NCBI GenBank assembly: GCA_964501275.1
Contig: CAZCSP010000022.1
Location: 1 to 64,000 of the forward strand
DNA: 64,000 nucleotides
Direction of reading: 5' to 3'
From: 55-13 sp964501275
GTDB lineage: Bacteria > Armatimonadota > Fimbriimonadia > Fimbriimonadales > Fimbriimonadaceae
Position numbers and translations under genes: made by a program. How positions within the stretch are numbered: the first letter of the stretch is position 1; each line of letters starts with the position of its first letter. Below, piece after piece: positions 28,955-37,108 of the stretch. The notes below the pieces were generated by a model. The model made no database searches. It worked only from the letters and a program-made list of their open reading frames with translations, and was not told the DNA's origin.

Positions 28955-30145
28955 TTACGCCGCTTTAATCTTGCCGAACCATCGCTCAAGGATGCCCGCG
29001 TGGACGCTGGTAGGCAGTGGGATGTTTGCCAGCCTACAGGCCAAAGCGTCAATGTCCTTTGCCGCTTGGCAGTTGGGAGCAGACATCACATAAGGGGTCC
29101 GATTCCGGGTGGCTTGCTGGGCTGAACCGTCAGCCGATATCTTGCCCAGGAACTCCGCGTTCCCCGCCGAGTACATCCCGACGAAGGTTTGGAACTTGGC
29201 GAAGATCAGCTTGGCGTCGGTCTCGTTGGTCGCCTGGTTCACGATGCACTTGACCTTTGCCTCTGGCCGCTTCTGCAGGAGGGCCTGCCCGGTGACGTAA
29301 GCATCGAGAATGGATGCGGGGTCGGGGGTCATGACCAGCAGCGTCTCATCCGCCGCCATAAGCAGGGATAGCACACCATCGTGAATCCCTGCGGCGGTGT
29401 CGAGAAAGAGGAAATCGAAGGCCGAATCCAATTGGCTGAAGCCGGCGTTGGCCTTTTGCAGGGCCTGATAGTTGAGGTCGGCGAAGTCGGCGGCACCGGG
29501 GGCTCCGGCCAAGAGGAACATCCCACCCGGAACCTGCTCAAAGGCATCCAGCATTGGCGTCTTGCCGGTGACCACGTCGGTCAGGTTGAACTTGGGCTTC
29601 ACTCCGAGCATGACGTGCATATTGGAGAGGCCGAAGTCGCAGTCGATGACACCTACCTTATAACCCCGCTTGGCGAGGGTCAAGGCCAAATTGGCGGTGA
29701 CGGACGACTTGCCCACTCCGCCTTTGCCGCTGGTGACGGCGTAAACCTTCATCGACCCCTGGTTGAAGCGGCCTCGCGGCTCCTCGTCTTCGGCGATTCT
29801 CAGGTGGGGCTTGCGGGCAGAAACCGACTCCACCAGATCGGCATGGCCCAGGAGTTCGACTGGCCCATAGCACTCGGCGAGCAGTTTTTCAACCTCGCTC
29901 CTTGGAGCGCAGACAAGCGATACCTCGCGACAAACCTGCGCTTGGAACTGGGCGACTCGGCCGAGATCGATCGGCTCATACCCGAGACAAACCAACTTCC
30001 GGTCTTCAAGTCTCACAGGTACAAGTCTTGCGGCGAAAGCCGCGCTCTTGGGAACCAGGCTCAGGGCCTGCACCTCCGGCTGCCACTCTCTGTTCCCAGT
30101 CCAATTCGTATTCGGCAAGTTTTCGTTGTTGCTAATATCCTTCAT
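28955..30145 (-). CDS. MinD/FlhG-type ParA ATPase with N-terminal GspE_N-like domain
   Basis: 396 residues from ATG at 30145 (GAGGCGTGTG upstream). N-terminal residues about 20-95 (ALSLVPKSAAFAARLVPVRLEDRKLVCLGYEP...EVEKLLAECYG) resemble the T2SSE_N/MshEN second subdomain. The c-di-GMP-binding RLG-motif half is not evident. Residues about 130-396 are a deviant-Walker ATPase: SGKGGVGKSSVTANLAL, VIDCDFGLSN, FLFLDTAAG. MinD/FlhG members place or count polar machinery. A GspE-like domain on MinD hints at a type IV pilus or type II secretion role, and pilC lies 1.2 kb away. Confidence 0.85.
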   Translation of the reverse strand: MKDISNNENLPNTNWTGNREWQPEVQALSLVPKSAAFAARLVPVRLEDRKLVCLGYEPIDLGRVAQFQAQVCREVSLVCAPRSEVEKLLAECYGPVELLGHADLVESVSARKPHLRIAEDEEPRGRFNQGSMKVYAVTSGKGGVGKSSVTANLALTLAKRGYKVGVIDCDFGLSNMHVMLGVKPKFNLTDVVTGKTPMLDAFEQVPGGMFLLAGAPGAADFADLNYQALQKANAGFSQLDSAFDFLFLDTAAGIHDGVLSLLMAADETLLVMTPDPASILDAYVTGQALLQKRPEAKVKCIVNQATNETDAKLIFAKFQTFVGMYSAGNAEFLGKISADGSAQQATRNRTPYVMSAPNCQAAKDIDALACRLANIPLPTSVHAGILERWFGKIKAA

Positions 30146-30258
30146 CACACGCCTCAAAGCCTAGAACCCCTATTCCACACTTCCCGGCCGTCACCACACG
30201 TTTTCTCGCAGGCAGATTTGCTGGATTTGACGTGGGGAACCTGCGACACAGGCAACAA

Positions 30259-30287
30259 AAACGGGCTCTCGCGAAGAGAGCCCGTTT
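30259..30287 (-). terminator. Rho-independent terminator
   Basis: AAACGGGCTCTC and GAGAGCCCGTTT form a 12-bp stem with a 5-nt loop; on the minus strand TTTTTGTT follows. It lies 23 bp beyond the stop of the PEP-CTERM gene. Confidence 0.9.
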
Positions 30288-30309
30288 CTTGTTGGAAGCT
30301 AAGGAAGCC

Positions 30310-31029
30310 TTAGGCGGCTTTCTTGCGTCGGCGGAGGAGAGCCAGGGTTCCCATCGCCAGAGCCGCCATGGTGGCAGGCTCGGGAACAGCATCGTAGCTC
30401 ACATCGTCGATGCCGATAAAGTTCGAGTTGGTGCCTGTCGGGCCAGCATCGGGTACGTTGTAGTTAAACGCAAACCGACCCGAAGTGGCTCCGCTGAGTC
30501 CTGAAATGGTCGCCGAAAACTGCGTCCAATTCTGTGGATAGTTGGCAACAACCAACCCTTCATTTACCGACAGCAAAGTCGTGGTGAAGTCGGCTACGTC
30601 ACCTGAACTCCCATTCAAACTGAGCATCAAGCGCAGGCGGTCGGCCCACATAGTGCCCGTTGGGGTTCGAGTATAGAAGGAGATAACATCTCCATTGTTG
30701 AAGGTGAGCGTGGGCGACAGCAGCCAGTTGTTGATGAGCCCGCCAGCCGTGTTGTTGTAGTTGGCACCGATGGCTCCCTCTCCAGAGTTAGTGGGACTGT
30801 CGGGAAAAACGCTCGGGTCGAGGTCAAACCAGCCGGTGGTTCCCAACTGTGAGCTCAAATTCAACGCCCGCCAAGTAACCACGCTGGTCACGTCGTCCCC
30901 TCCGGCAGTATTACCGGCAGCGTCCAGGGTTCCGCCGTAGGTCGCATTATCAAAGCTGTCCGTGAACGACTGAGCGCTGGCCTGTACGGCGAGAATGGCC
31001 AAAACAGCAAACGGTAGTAGGTTTCTCAT
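30310..31029 (-). CDS. PEP-CTERM sorting-domain protein
   Basis: 239 residues from ATG at 31029 (GGAGGAAC upstream). Signal peptide ending ASAQ; central beta-sandwich resembling choice-of-anchor/cleaved-adhesin domains (NNWLLSPTLTFNNGDVISFYTRTP); C-terminal tripartite anchor VPEPATMAALAMGTLALLRRRKKAA-like: PEP motif, helix, Arg cluster. PEP-CTERM proteins are exported and processed by exosortase, usually with exopolysaccharide production. Exosortase itself is not in this window. Confidence 0.9.
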   Translation of the reverse strand: MRNLLPFAVLAILAVQASAQSFTDSFDNATYGGTLDAAGNTAGGDDVTSVVTWRALNLSSQLGTTGWFDLDPSVFPDSPTNSGEGAIGANYNNTAGGLINNWLLSPTLTFNNGDVISFYTRTPTGTMWADRLRLMLSLNGSSGDVADFTTTLLSVNEGLVVANYPQNWTQFSATISGLSGATSGRFAFNYNVPDAGPTGTNSNFIGIDDVSYDAVPEPATMAALAMGTLALLRRRKKAA

Positions 31030-31382
31030 GTTCCTCCAAAAGATGCAAACCGTGTGGAGGCGCGTTAACTCCTCTCCTCGGCGAATGCACAATAGACTTC
31101 TATTCTACACCTAGTTTGGAAAACACCAACCTGCTTTTTGAAGCGCAGGCACCAGGGAACCCTGTTTAGGCCTCTCTCTGAATAGGCAAGGAGGCAAAGG
31201 CTCACAATCCGCTTCAGCTTTCCAGGGAAACCTCAAGCAGCTTTTTAGGTTCTCAGGTTCAAGAGGAAAAAAATGCCCAAATACCTGTAAATCTTCGTTG
31301 GAATATGGAAGGGTCGGACCGAGAATCTTCTTGTCGGAAGCGCGCATATGGATAGGCGCGCGGAACACGGAGGATTCATTCG

Positions 31383-32594
31383 ATGCCGCATTTTGCTTAC
31401 ACGGCCATAGACGCATCCGGCCGAACGGTTCGCGCCGTCATGGAGGCGGACAACGAGCAGTTGGTTCTTTCCAAGCTGCGCGACCAGTCGATGCACTGCA
31501 CCGACATCAAGAAGGCTAGCAAGGCCGCCCGTACGGGAGGCATCTCGGTTGGCAGGAAGAAACTGAAGCCGAAGAGCATTGTGGTCTTCTCGCGACAGTT
31601 CGCCACCATGATCGACGCCGGTATCCCAATCCTGCGCTGCCTGGACATCCTCGGCGGCCAGATGAAGGACCCGGTGATGAAGGAGGCGATCATCACCGTC
31701 ACCCAGGATGTAAAGAGCGGTATGGCGCTCAACGAAGCCATGCTCAAACATCCCCATGTCTTCAGCAAGCTCTACATCAACATGATTCGAGCGGCGGAGA
31801 TCGGCGGTATCTTGGATAAGATCCTCGACCGCCTGGCGGGCTTCCTGGAGTACGAAGCGGAGATTCGCGGAAAAATCAAAGGCGCGATGATGTACCCTGT
31901 GCTCGTCTTGATCTTCTCCCAGTTGATGCTGTTCGTCCTGTTCAGCTTCGTTCTGCCGAAGTTCAAAGAGATTTTCAACGGCATGGACGTGGAGCTGCCG
32001 CCCGTCACCGCCGCCCTCTTCAGCATGGGCGACTTCATGCAGAAGTTCTGGTGGCTCATCCTGCTCCTGATCGGCGGCATCATCTTTGGCCTGAAAGCCT
32101 GGGGCAAGACGCCGAAAGGGCGCTACAAAATCGACTACCTGAAACTGAAAATCCCGGTGGTCGGTGAGCTGAACCTCAAGATGAGCATCGCGCGGTTCTC
32201 CCGAACCTTCGGCACCCTCATCAACTCGGGCGTCCCCATGCTGAGAAGCCTGGAGATCGTCGGCGAAACTTTGGGCAACGCGGTGTTGACCGAAGCCATC
32301 GACAACACCCGAACGAGTATCAAAGAGGGTCAAAAGCTTTCGCAGCCGTTTTTCCAATCGGGCTTGTTCCCGAACATGGTCACCACCATGATCGACATCG
32401 GCGAAGAGTCGGGACGACTCTCGGAGATGTTGACCAAGGTCGGCGACTTCTATGACCAAGAGGTCGAGGCCACGGTTAAGGGTCTAACCTCCATGATTGA
32501 ACCGATGCTGATCATCTTCCTTGGCGTGGTAGTCGGCTTCATCGCGATCTCAATCATGACCCCGATCTTCAAGTTGGTTAACAGCGTGAAGTAA
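31383..32594 (+). CDS. pilC: Type II secretion/type IV pilus inner-membrane platform protein PilC/GspF
   Basis: 403 residues. Two T2SSF domains, each with cytoplasmic helical bundle and membrane helices: first about 66-190 (FSRQFATMIDAGIPILRCLDIL), second about 270-395 (FSRTFGTLINSGVPMLRSLEIV...TMIDIGEESGRLSEML). PilC anchors the pilus assembly ATPases in the inner membrane. The start has GGAGG upstream. No pilB or pilT is adjacent, but a GspE_N-MinD gene and a sigma-GGDEF gene flank it. Confidence 0.94.
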   Translation: MPHFAYTAIDASGRTVRAVMEADNEQLVLSKLRDQSMHCTDIKKASKAARTGGISVGRKKLKPKSIVVFSRQFATMIDAGIPILRCLDILGGQMKDPVMKEAIITVTQDVKSGMALNEAMLKHPHVFSKLYINMIRAAEIGGILDKILDRLAGFLEYEAEIRGKIKGAMMYPVLVLIFSQLMLFVLFSFVLPKFKEIFNGMDVELPPVTAALFSMGDFMQKFWWLILLLIGGIIFGLKAWGKTPKGRYKIDYLKLKIPVVGELNLKMSIARFSRTFGTLINSGVPMLRSLEIVGETLGNAVLTEAIDNTRTSIKEGQKLSQPFFQSGLFPNMVTTMIDIGEESGRLSEMLTKVGDFYDQEVEATVKGLTSMIEPMLIIFLGVVVGFIAISIMTPIFKLVNSVK

Positions 32595-32603
32595 GGAACG
32601 GTA

Positions 32604-32664
32604 TTAGGCGTTGGGCTTTGGGTGCTAGGGAAACCAAAAACCTAAAGCCCATAGCCTAATGCCC
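32604..32664. repeat. Imperfect inverted repeat of CCTAAAGCC-type words
   Basis: GGTATTAGGCGTTGGGCTTT... on the left is mirrored by ACCTAAAGCCCATAGCCTAAT on the right, about 20 of 24 positions matching. It fills part of the gap before the sigma-factor gene. Confidence 0.55.
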
Positions 32665-32750
32665 CGCAAAGCACCCGATTCCAGGATGGACGAGGGCAAG
32701 TTAAAACCGGTTGGGATAAGCCGGAAAGAGTATGTATCACGGAGTGAGGA

Positions 32751-34031
32751 ATGTCTGAATCATTAGGATTGCATCAAGACTCAGAGGGGATGGTCCTGCG
32801 GTATCTACGAGACCCGCGGCCCGACCTGAAGGATCTGATCATGGTCCAGTATGCGAACTTGGTAGAGCGGATCGCTCGGCGCTTTAGCGGAATCGAGCCG
32901 TTTGAGGATCTCGTTCAGGTGGGATTTATCGGCCTCCTGAACGCTCTCTCAAAGTTCGATCCGGAGGCGGGAGTGCGCTTCAATACCTATGCGACCTATC
33001 TGGTTGCGGGCGAGATCAAGCACTACCTGCGGGACCGATCCCAAACGATTCGGCACCCGGCCTGGCTCCAAGAGCTTCGGCACAAGGTGAACCGCTCGGT
33101 CTCCGTCCTTACCCAATCACTGGGACGAACCCCTACCAATCGGGAGATCGCCGAGGAACTGGGCGTCAGCGAGACCGCCGTCCAAGAGGTCTTCCAAACT
33201 CAGGAGATGCTCCGCGTGGCTTCCCTGGATGCAGCGGGCCAGAACGACGACGATGGCGATACCGAAGGCGAAAAGCTGGACTCCTCCGCCTTCTGCCCCG
33301 AGCAGCTAAGCGTGGAGGATCGCGTGGTCCTGGAGCATGCCATGAAGCAGCTTCGTGACCTGGAGCGGCAGGTGCTCCTGCACTTCCACTTCGATGCCAT
33401 GAGTCAGACCGAAATCGCCAACAAGCTCGGCATCTCCTGCAACTACGTCTCCCACATCCTCCGCCAGTCCCTCGCCAAGCTGCGCAAGATCCTGAGCGCG
33501 GAAGAGGAGAAGGATCGGCTGCTGAAGCGCCAGTCCGAGACCATGGACTACGATGTCATCGACGGAGTTACCGGAGCTTACACCGAGTCTTATTTCCGAA
33601 CTCGTCTGGAGGAAGAGCTGCACCGCGCCTCGGCCCAGGAACTGACGACTTCGGTCGTGGTGGTGAATTTCAAGGGGCTGGAGACGATGCGCCAGTTCTA
33701 TGGCGAGGCTTCGGTGGTGGACTTCCTTGCCGACGCCGCCGAGTTCCTAAGGAACAACGTCCGTCGCCTGGATGTGGTCGCCCGCTACGGCACCACCGGC
33801 TTTGCCGTGATCCTGCCCTCGACCGGCCACGGAGTGAACGTGGTTCGCCAGCGACTGGTCGACAAGGCCTGTGGTTGGATGTCGGGTCGGTTCGTCTCCA
33901 ACGGCCCCGTCTCGGTAGAGATCGGCCAAGGCAGCGCGCCCAAGGATGGTCGAAACGGCAATGAACTGCTCAAGTCGCTCGTCATGCAACCCGCCGCCCA
34001 GATCGAGGCGACGGCGAAGAAAGCAGCTTAG
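32751..34031 (+). CDS. Sigma-70 family factor fused to degenerate GGDEF domain
   Basis: 426 residues. Residues about 1-262 are a SigB/SigF-like sigma factor: region 2 (FEDLVQVGFIGLLNALSKFDPEAGVRFNTYATYLVAGEIKHYLRDRS), region 3 (LGRTPTNREIAEELGVSE) and region 4 helix-turn-helix (MSQTEIANKLGISCNYVSHILRQSL). Residues about 268-405 follow the GGDEF pattern: DGVTGAYTESYFRTRLEEEL, VVVVNFKGLETMRQFYGEASV, DVVARY, then GTTGF (347-351) in place of GGDEF. An RxxD I-site (RRLD) sits five residues before it. The active site is lost but the c-di-GMP inhibitory-site motif remains, so this could be a c-di-GMP-responsive sigma factor. GGAGTGAGGA precedes the ATG. Confidence 0.88.
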   Translation: MSESLGLHQDSEGMVLRYLRDPRPDLKDLIMVQYANLVERIARRFSGIEPFEDLVQVGFIGLLNALSKFDPEAGVRFNTYATYLVAGEIKHYLRDRSQTIRHPAWLQELRHKVNRSVSVLTQSLGRTPTNREIAEELGVSETAVQEVFQTQEMLRVASLDAAGQNDDDGDTEGEKLDSSAFCPEQLSVEDRVVLEHAMKQLRDLERQVLLHFHFDAMSQTEIANKLGISCNYVSHILRQSLAKLRKILSAEEEKDRLLKRQSETMDYDVIDGVTGAYTESYFRTRLEEELHRASAQELTTSVVVVNFKGLETMRQFYGEASVVDFLADAAEFLRNNVRRLDVVARYGTTGFAVILPSTGHGVNVVRQRLVDKACGWMSGRFVSNGPVSVEIGQGSAPKDGRNGNELLKSLVMQPAAQIEATAKKAA

Positions 34032-34032
34032 G

Positions 34033-34107
34033 GTGTGTCTTGTGGCCTGTGGAATGTGGCTTGTAATCTAGCTATCTACATTCCACAAGCCACATTTAAC
34101 AGGCAAC
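34033..34107. repeat. Imperfect inverted repeat of TGTGGAATGTGG-type words
   Basis: Left GTGTGTCTTGTGGCCTGTGG, right ATTCCACAAGCCACATTTAAC; the arms share AATGTGGCTTGT and its complement. It occupies the convergent gap between the sigma gene and the next gene, where it could act as a terminator. Confidence 0.55.
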
Positions 34108-34108
34108 A

Positions 34109-35107
34109 CTAACCCCCCGTCCACTCTGCCAACGGGCTCCAACGGTCGAAGCTGTACAGCCAGGCTCGTCTGGGTTTGTCGAATGGCGACCAGACGACCA
34201 AGCCGAGAGGGGTGCGGCGCATGGCGACGGAACTGAGCAGTTCCAACTCCGCTCCGGTATCCGTATTCAGCAATCGCACGTTATTGCCTCGGGAGAGCAG
34301 GGCGATGAGGGGTTCGCTGGTGTCGGCGAACTTGAGAGTGCCTTTGCCTTCCACCAGATTCGTCCGAGCGAGGGTGTTCAAATCCACTCGACCGCCGACC
34401 CGGGCGCCGTAGTCCGTCCGCTCTACAAATGCTCCGATGCGGGCGGAGATCGGCTGGTAGGACTCCAACTTCCGCCCGACCTCCCGGAACTCGAACTCAC
34501 CGGATTCAGCGTTGAACGATGTCACCCCCCACTGTTCGCCCTTCCTCGCGACCGCGCTCAGCTTTTCGGACAGGATGAACAGCCGGTCGTCGATCTTGTT
34601 GTCCGCCAAGGTGAGCCCTGGGAGGCGGGCCAGGAACTTGGGGTGGAAAGTCTTCTCGGTTAGGTCGACCGAGACCAGAGCCTCCAGCCAAGGCTTGCCG
34701 TCCTTCTCTTCCCAACGGGCAAGAAAGAAGACCAGGCTGCCCACCCGCTTGGCCCCGGAGAGCGCGGTCGCTCCCTTCGTTCTTTGCTTCTTCTCAATCA
34801 ACTCCGCAGTCTTGAGAATCTCGTCCCTCTCAAAGACTTTGGGCGAGGTAGCGATGTCCTCCAGACGAGTGCTTTTGGCCTCGTTCCCAATCCGGATCGT
34901 CAGTCCCCGGTCGTCCCAAACTGCGTAGTTTTTATCCTTGCGGAAACTTACCGACAAGACCGGACGCTCTTTCGGGAGCGTCAGCGGAACTGTCTCCCGC
35001 TTTGCCCCGACGCGGACGATAAAGTTCTCCTGGAAGTAGTTCAGGCTTGGTTTGTCTACCGTTTGCGGATACACTGATAGACATAGGAGCAGATAAGGGC
35101 TTGCCAT
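34109..35107 (-). CDS. Secreted protein of unknown function
   Basis: 332 residues with a short signal peptide (MASPYLLLCLSVYPQT). The rest is mixed beta-rich sequence with repeating strand-turn patterns (VLSVSFRKDKNYAVWDDRGLTIRIG, IGAFVERTDYGARVGGRVDLNTL, NNVRLLNTDTGAELELLSS), reminiscent of a propeller. No family recognised. AGGAGTGATCTT precedes the ATG. Divergent from a small Cys protein. Confidence 0.75.
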   Translation of the reverse strand: MASPYLLLCLSVYPQTVDKPSLNYFQENFIVRVGAKRETVPLTLPKERPVLSVSFRKDKNYAVWDDRGLTIRIGNEAKSTRLEDIATSPKVFERDEILKTAELIEKKQRTKGATALSGAKRVGSLVFFLARWEEKDGKPWLEALVSVDLTEKTFHPKFLARLPGLTLADNKIDDRLFILSEKLSAVARKGEQWGVTSFNAESGEFEFREVGRKLESYQPISARIGAFVERTDYGARVGGRVDLNTLARTNLVEGKGTLKFADTSEPLIALLSRGNNVRLLNTDTGAELELLSSVAMRRTPLGLVVWSPFDKPRRAWLYSFDRWSPLAEWTGG

Positions 35108-35132
35108 AAGATCACTCCTATCGGGTGCCGTT

Positions 35133-35354
35133 TTGGACTGTCGAGATTGTCATCGTTGGGATAAAGAAGGTCGCAAGTGCCTAGATGGCAAAGTAAACCC
35201 CCACAACTATCAGACGGCGGTGGAGGTCGTTCAGGTGCTGGGATTGCGCTCGGTGTGCCCCTTCAACGACTTCCGGGAGCGGTTGGTCGCGGCCCGAAAG
35301 GGACCGGATGTCCAGCGGTTGGTGGACGGGAAACATAGTCGGGCTGGCGAATGA
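35133..35354 (+). CDS. Small Cys-containing protein
   Basis: 73 residues from TTG at 35133. It starts MDCRDCHRWDKEGRKCLDGKVNPHNYQ, giving CxxC, another Cys at 16 and CPF near 42, a pattern fitting a small metal-binding protein. No family recognised. The 26-bp divergent spacing from the upstream gene and coherent composition support a real gene, but a short ORF by chance cannot be excluded. Confidence 0.45.
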   Translation: MDCRDCHRWDKEGRKCLDGKVNPHNYQTAVEVVQVLGLRSVCPFNDFRERLVAARKGPDVQRLVDGKHSRAGE

Positions 35355-35376
35355 CGGGGTTGTGGCATTGCGGTGA

Positions 35377-35455
35377 GGGACTTGCAAAAATTGTAGACAG
35401 GTGCGATCCGAGCCCCCTCAAGGGGGCCTGGATCGCGGATTGCACAAGTCTCTCT
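35377..35455. mobile_element. MITE-like element, copy 2, nested in another repeat
   Basis: Ends GAGGGACTTGCAAAAATT and GGATTGCACAAGTCTCTC are imperfect complements and match the terminal repeats of the 12.6 kb copy. Inside is a near-perfect hairpin (GCGATCC-AGCCCCCT, AGGGGGC-TGGATCGC). Flanks (GTGGCATTGCGG on the left, TTTACGGCATAGCGG on the right) are halves of an ATGCCG-type word repeat, so the element appears to have inserted into it. Confidence 0.55.
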
Positions 35456-35504
35456 TGGCTTTACGGCATAGCGGTTTTCGGCGTCACGGGAAATCACCTG
35501 GCCC

Positions 35505-35745
35505 GGATTATTCATGACCAGGTGGTCGGCCATTCTTCGGTGGTCCTCTGCGGCCCTCGGTGGTTTCATCCTCCGCCCAATTGAAAGAACCACCGAAAAG
35601 CACAGAGGGCCACTGAATGGGACGCGGCAAACCCAGTGGCTCGACTCCGAAGGTTAAAACGCAGTTTGCACACGATTTGAAACTGTAATCAGTAATCCCA
35701 CCACCCTGTAATGCCGCAATGCCGTAACGCCGAAACCCCGTTCCT
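35505..35745. repeat. Dispersed CCACCGAAGG-family repeat, copy 3, plus ATGCCG word repeat
   Basis: GGCCCGGATTATTCATG, CTTCGGTGGTCCTCTGCGG, CCACCGAAAAGCACAGAGGG and TTTGCACACGATTTGAAACTG match the 28.74 and 42.90 kb copies. A phased ATGCCG/AACGCC tract follows at 35710-35740. No gene lies between 35355 and 35747. Confidence 0.55.
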
Positions 35746-35747
35746 AC

Positions 35748-36746
35748 CTACGCCCCCAGAGTGTGCTGATTCTTCGGCGGCTTAAGGGCCGAGATGACGA
35801 TCGCGGTGATGAGGAAACCGATGATGATCGACAGCGATAGTCCAATCGGGAACTTATAGTCGGGGTCGCCTCCCCAGGTGTGCTGGTAGTAGGTCCAGAC
35901 CATCTTCCCACCCACAAAAACCAGGATGCCCGCCAGGGCGTAGCCAAGGTAGTGGAAGAGCTGCATCAGGCCCGCGAGCGCAAAGAACAGAGCGCGTAGG
36001 CCGAGGATCGCGAATACGTTCGAGGTGAACACGATGAACGGGTTCTTGGTGATGGCGAAGATTGCGGGAATCGAATCGACGGCGAAGATGATGTCGGTGA
36101 ACTCGACGAAGATCAGTGTGACCAGCAGGGGCGTTGCCCATAGCTTGCCGTTGATCCGGGTGAAGAAGCTTTGGCCCTGGTAGGTCTCCGTGACGGGCAT
36201 CAACTTGCGGAACAAGCGTACCACTGGGTTTCTCTCCGGGTCGATCTTCTTATCCTTCAGCCAAACCATCTTGATACCGGTCACGATGAGGAAGCCGCCG
36301 AAGATGAGGACCGTCCAAGCAAACGTTTGAAGCAGCGATGCCCCCGCCGCAATAAACGCCGCTCGGAAAACAAGCGCACCGATAATGCCCCAAAACAAGA
36401 CGCGATGCTGATATTGGGCGGGAACCTGGAAGTAGGAGAAGACCATGAGGAAGACGAAGATGTTGTCCACGCTCAGGGCCTTCTCCACGACGTAGCCGGT
36501 AAGGAACGCCAAACCTGCTTGCTGCGGGGAATAGCTGGAGTCCGGTTGGATTTTGTCCCAGAGCAGGTACAGTCCCAGGTTGAACACCATGGCCAAACCA
36601 ATCCAGACGCCACTCCAGATAAGGGCTTCTTTCATCTGGACTACATGGGCCTTGCGGTGAAAAACGCCAAGGTCCAAGGCGAGCATGCCTAAAACAAAGG
36701 CCAAGAACAGGCCCCAAATTCCGATCGATACGCCGGCTAGCTCCAT
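35748..36746 (-). CDS. TerC-family membrane protein (likely Mn exporter)
   Basis: 332 residues, about nine membrane helices. TerC motifs: LDLGVFHRKAH, the conserved VEKALSVDNIFVF and FVEFTDIIFAVDSIPAIFAITKNPFIVFTSN. TerC proteins with this signature export Mn2+ and support metalation of secreted proteins. The upstream yybP-ykoY riboswitch supports manganese as the substrate. Confidence 0.93.
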   Translation of the reverse strand: MELAGVSIGIWGLFLAFVLGMLALDLGVFHRKAHVVQMKEALIWSGVWIGLAMVFNLGLYLLWDKIQPDSSYSPQQAGLAFLTGYVVEKALSVDNIFVFLMVFSYFQVPAQYQHRVLFWGIIGALVFRAAFIAAGASLLQTFAWTVLIFGGFLIVTGIKMVWLKDKKIDPERNPVVRLFRKLMPVTETYQGQSFFTRINGKLWATPLLVTLIFVEFTDIIFAVDSIPAIFAITKNPFIVFTSNVFAILGLRALFFALAGLMQLFHYLGYALAGILVFVGGKMVWTYYQHTWGGDPDYKFPIGLSLSIIIGFLITAIVISALKPPKNQHTLGA

Positions 36747-36814
36747 GTCCGGCTCCTTTCACATAAACGCAAGAGAGTCCTCCGTCGTCGGTCAGGGGCG
36801 GGAATCGGAGAACC

Positions 36815-36935
36815 AGTGCCTCCACCGCCAAGATTGCGGTGAAGGTCTCGCGTTTAAGGTGGGCCCGGCCTTGCGGCGTACTGACGTTTCCCACCCTTCA
36901 CATCGCGATGTGAAGCGCTACTCCCCTTCGGGATA
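36815..36935 (-). ncRNA. yybP-ykoY manganese riboswitch
   Basis: On the minus strand, 68 bp or more upstream of terC, the sequence shows AAGGGGAGTAGC (5' conserved element, 36917-36928), a GC-rich paired section, GTCAGTACGCCGC, and GCGAGACC (3' conserved element, 36844-36851), followed by a 10-bp hairpin CCTTCACCGC/GCGGTGGAGG. These are the signature elements of the yybP-ykoY aptamer, which binds Mn2+ and turns on Mn exporters. The remainder up to the ATG (36747-36814) would be the expression platform. Confidence 0.85.
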
Positions 36936-37108
36936 CTTGTAGAACTTCATTTTTTCCCAAAAGGTTCCTGAGAGCGGTAGATCCCACCATGCGAAGGAAC
37001 TGTCCAAGCTCAGGTGCTGCCGTCTCAACCTAAACTTGTCTTAAAAAAACCCAAGGCCGTCTGTTTCGACCTTGTCCCTTGGCGATATACTGGCCCGCGA
37101 GGGTTTAC
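36936..37108 (+). other. Divergent intergenic region
   Basis: It carries the promoter side of both the riboswitch (minus) and the Gfo/Idh gene (plus). A TATACT hexamer at about 37085-37090 lies 18 nt before the ATG at 37109. Nothing else was recognised. Confidence 0.3.

Noticed and set aside
31245..32459. 404-codon open frame opposite pilC
   Set aside because: pilC on the other strand is a clear family member; the antisense frame is an artefact of codon use.
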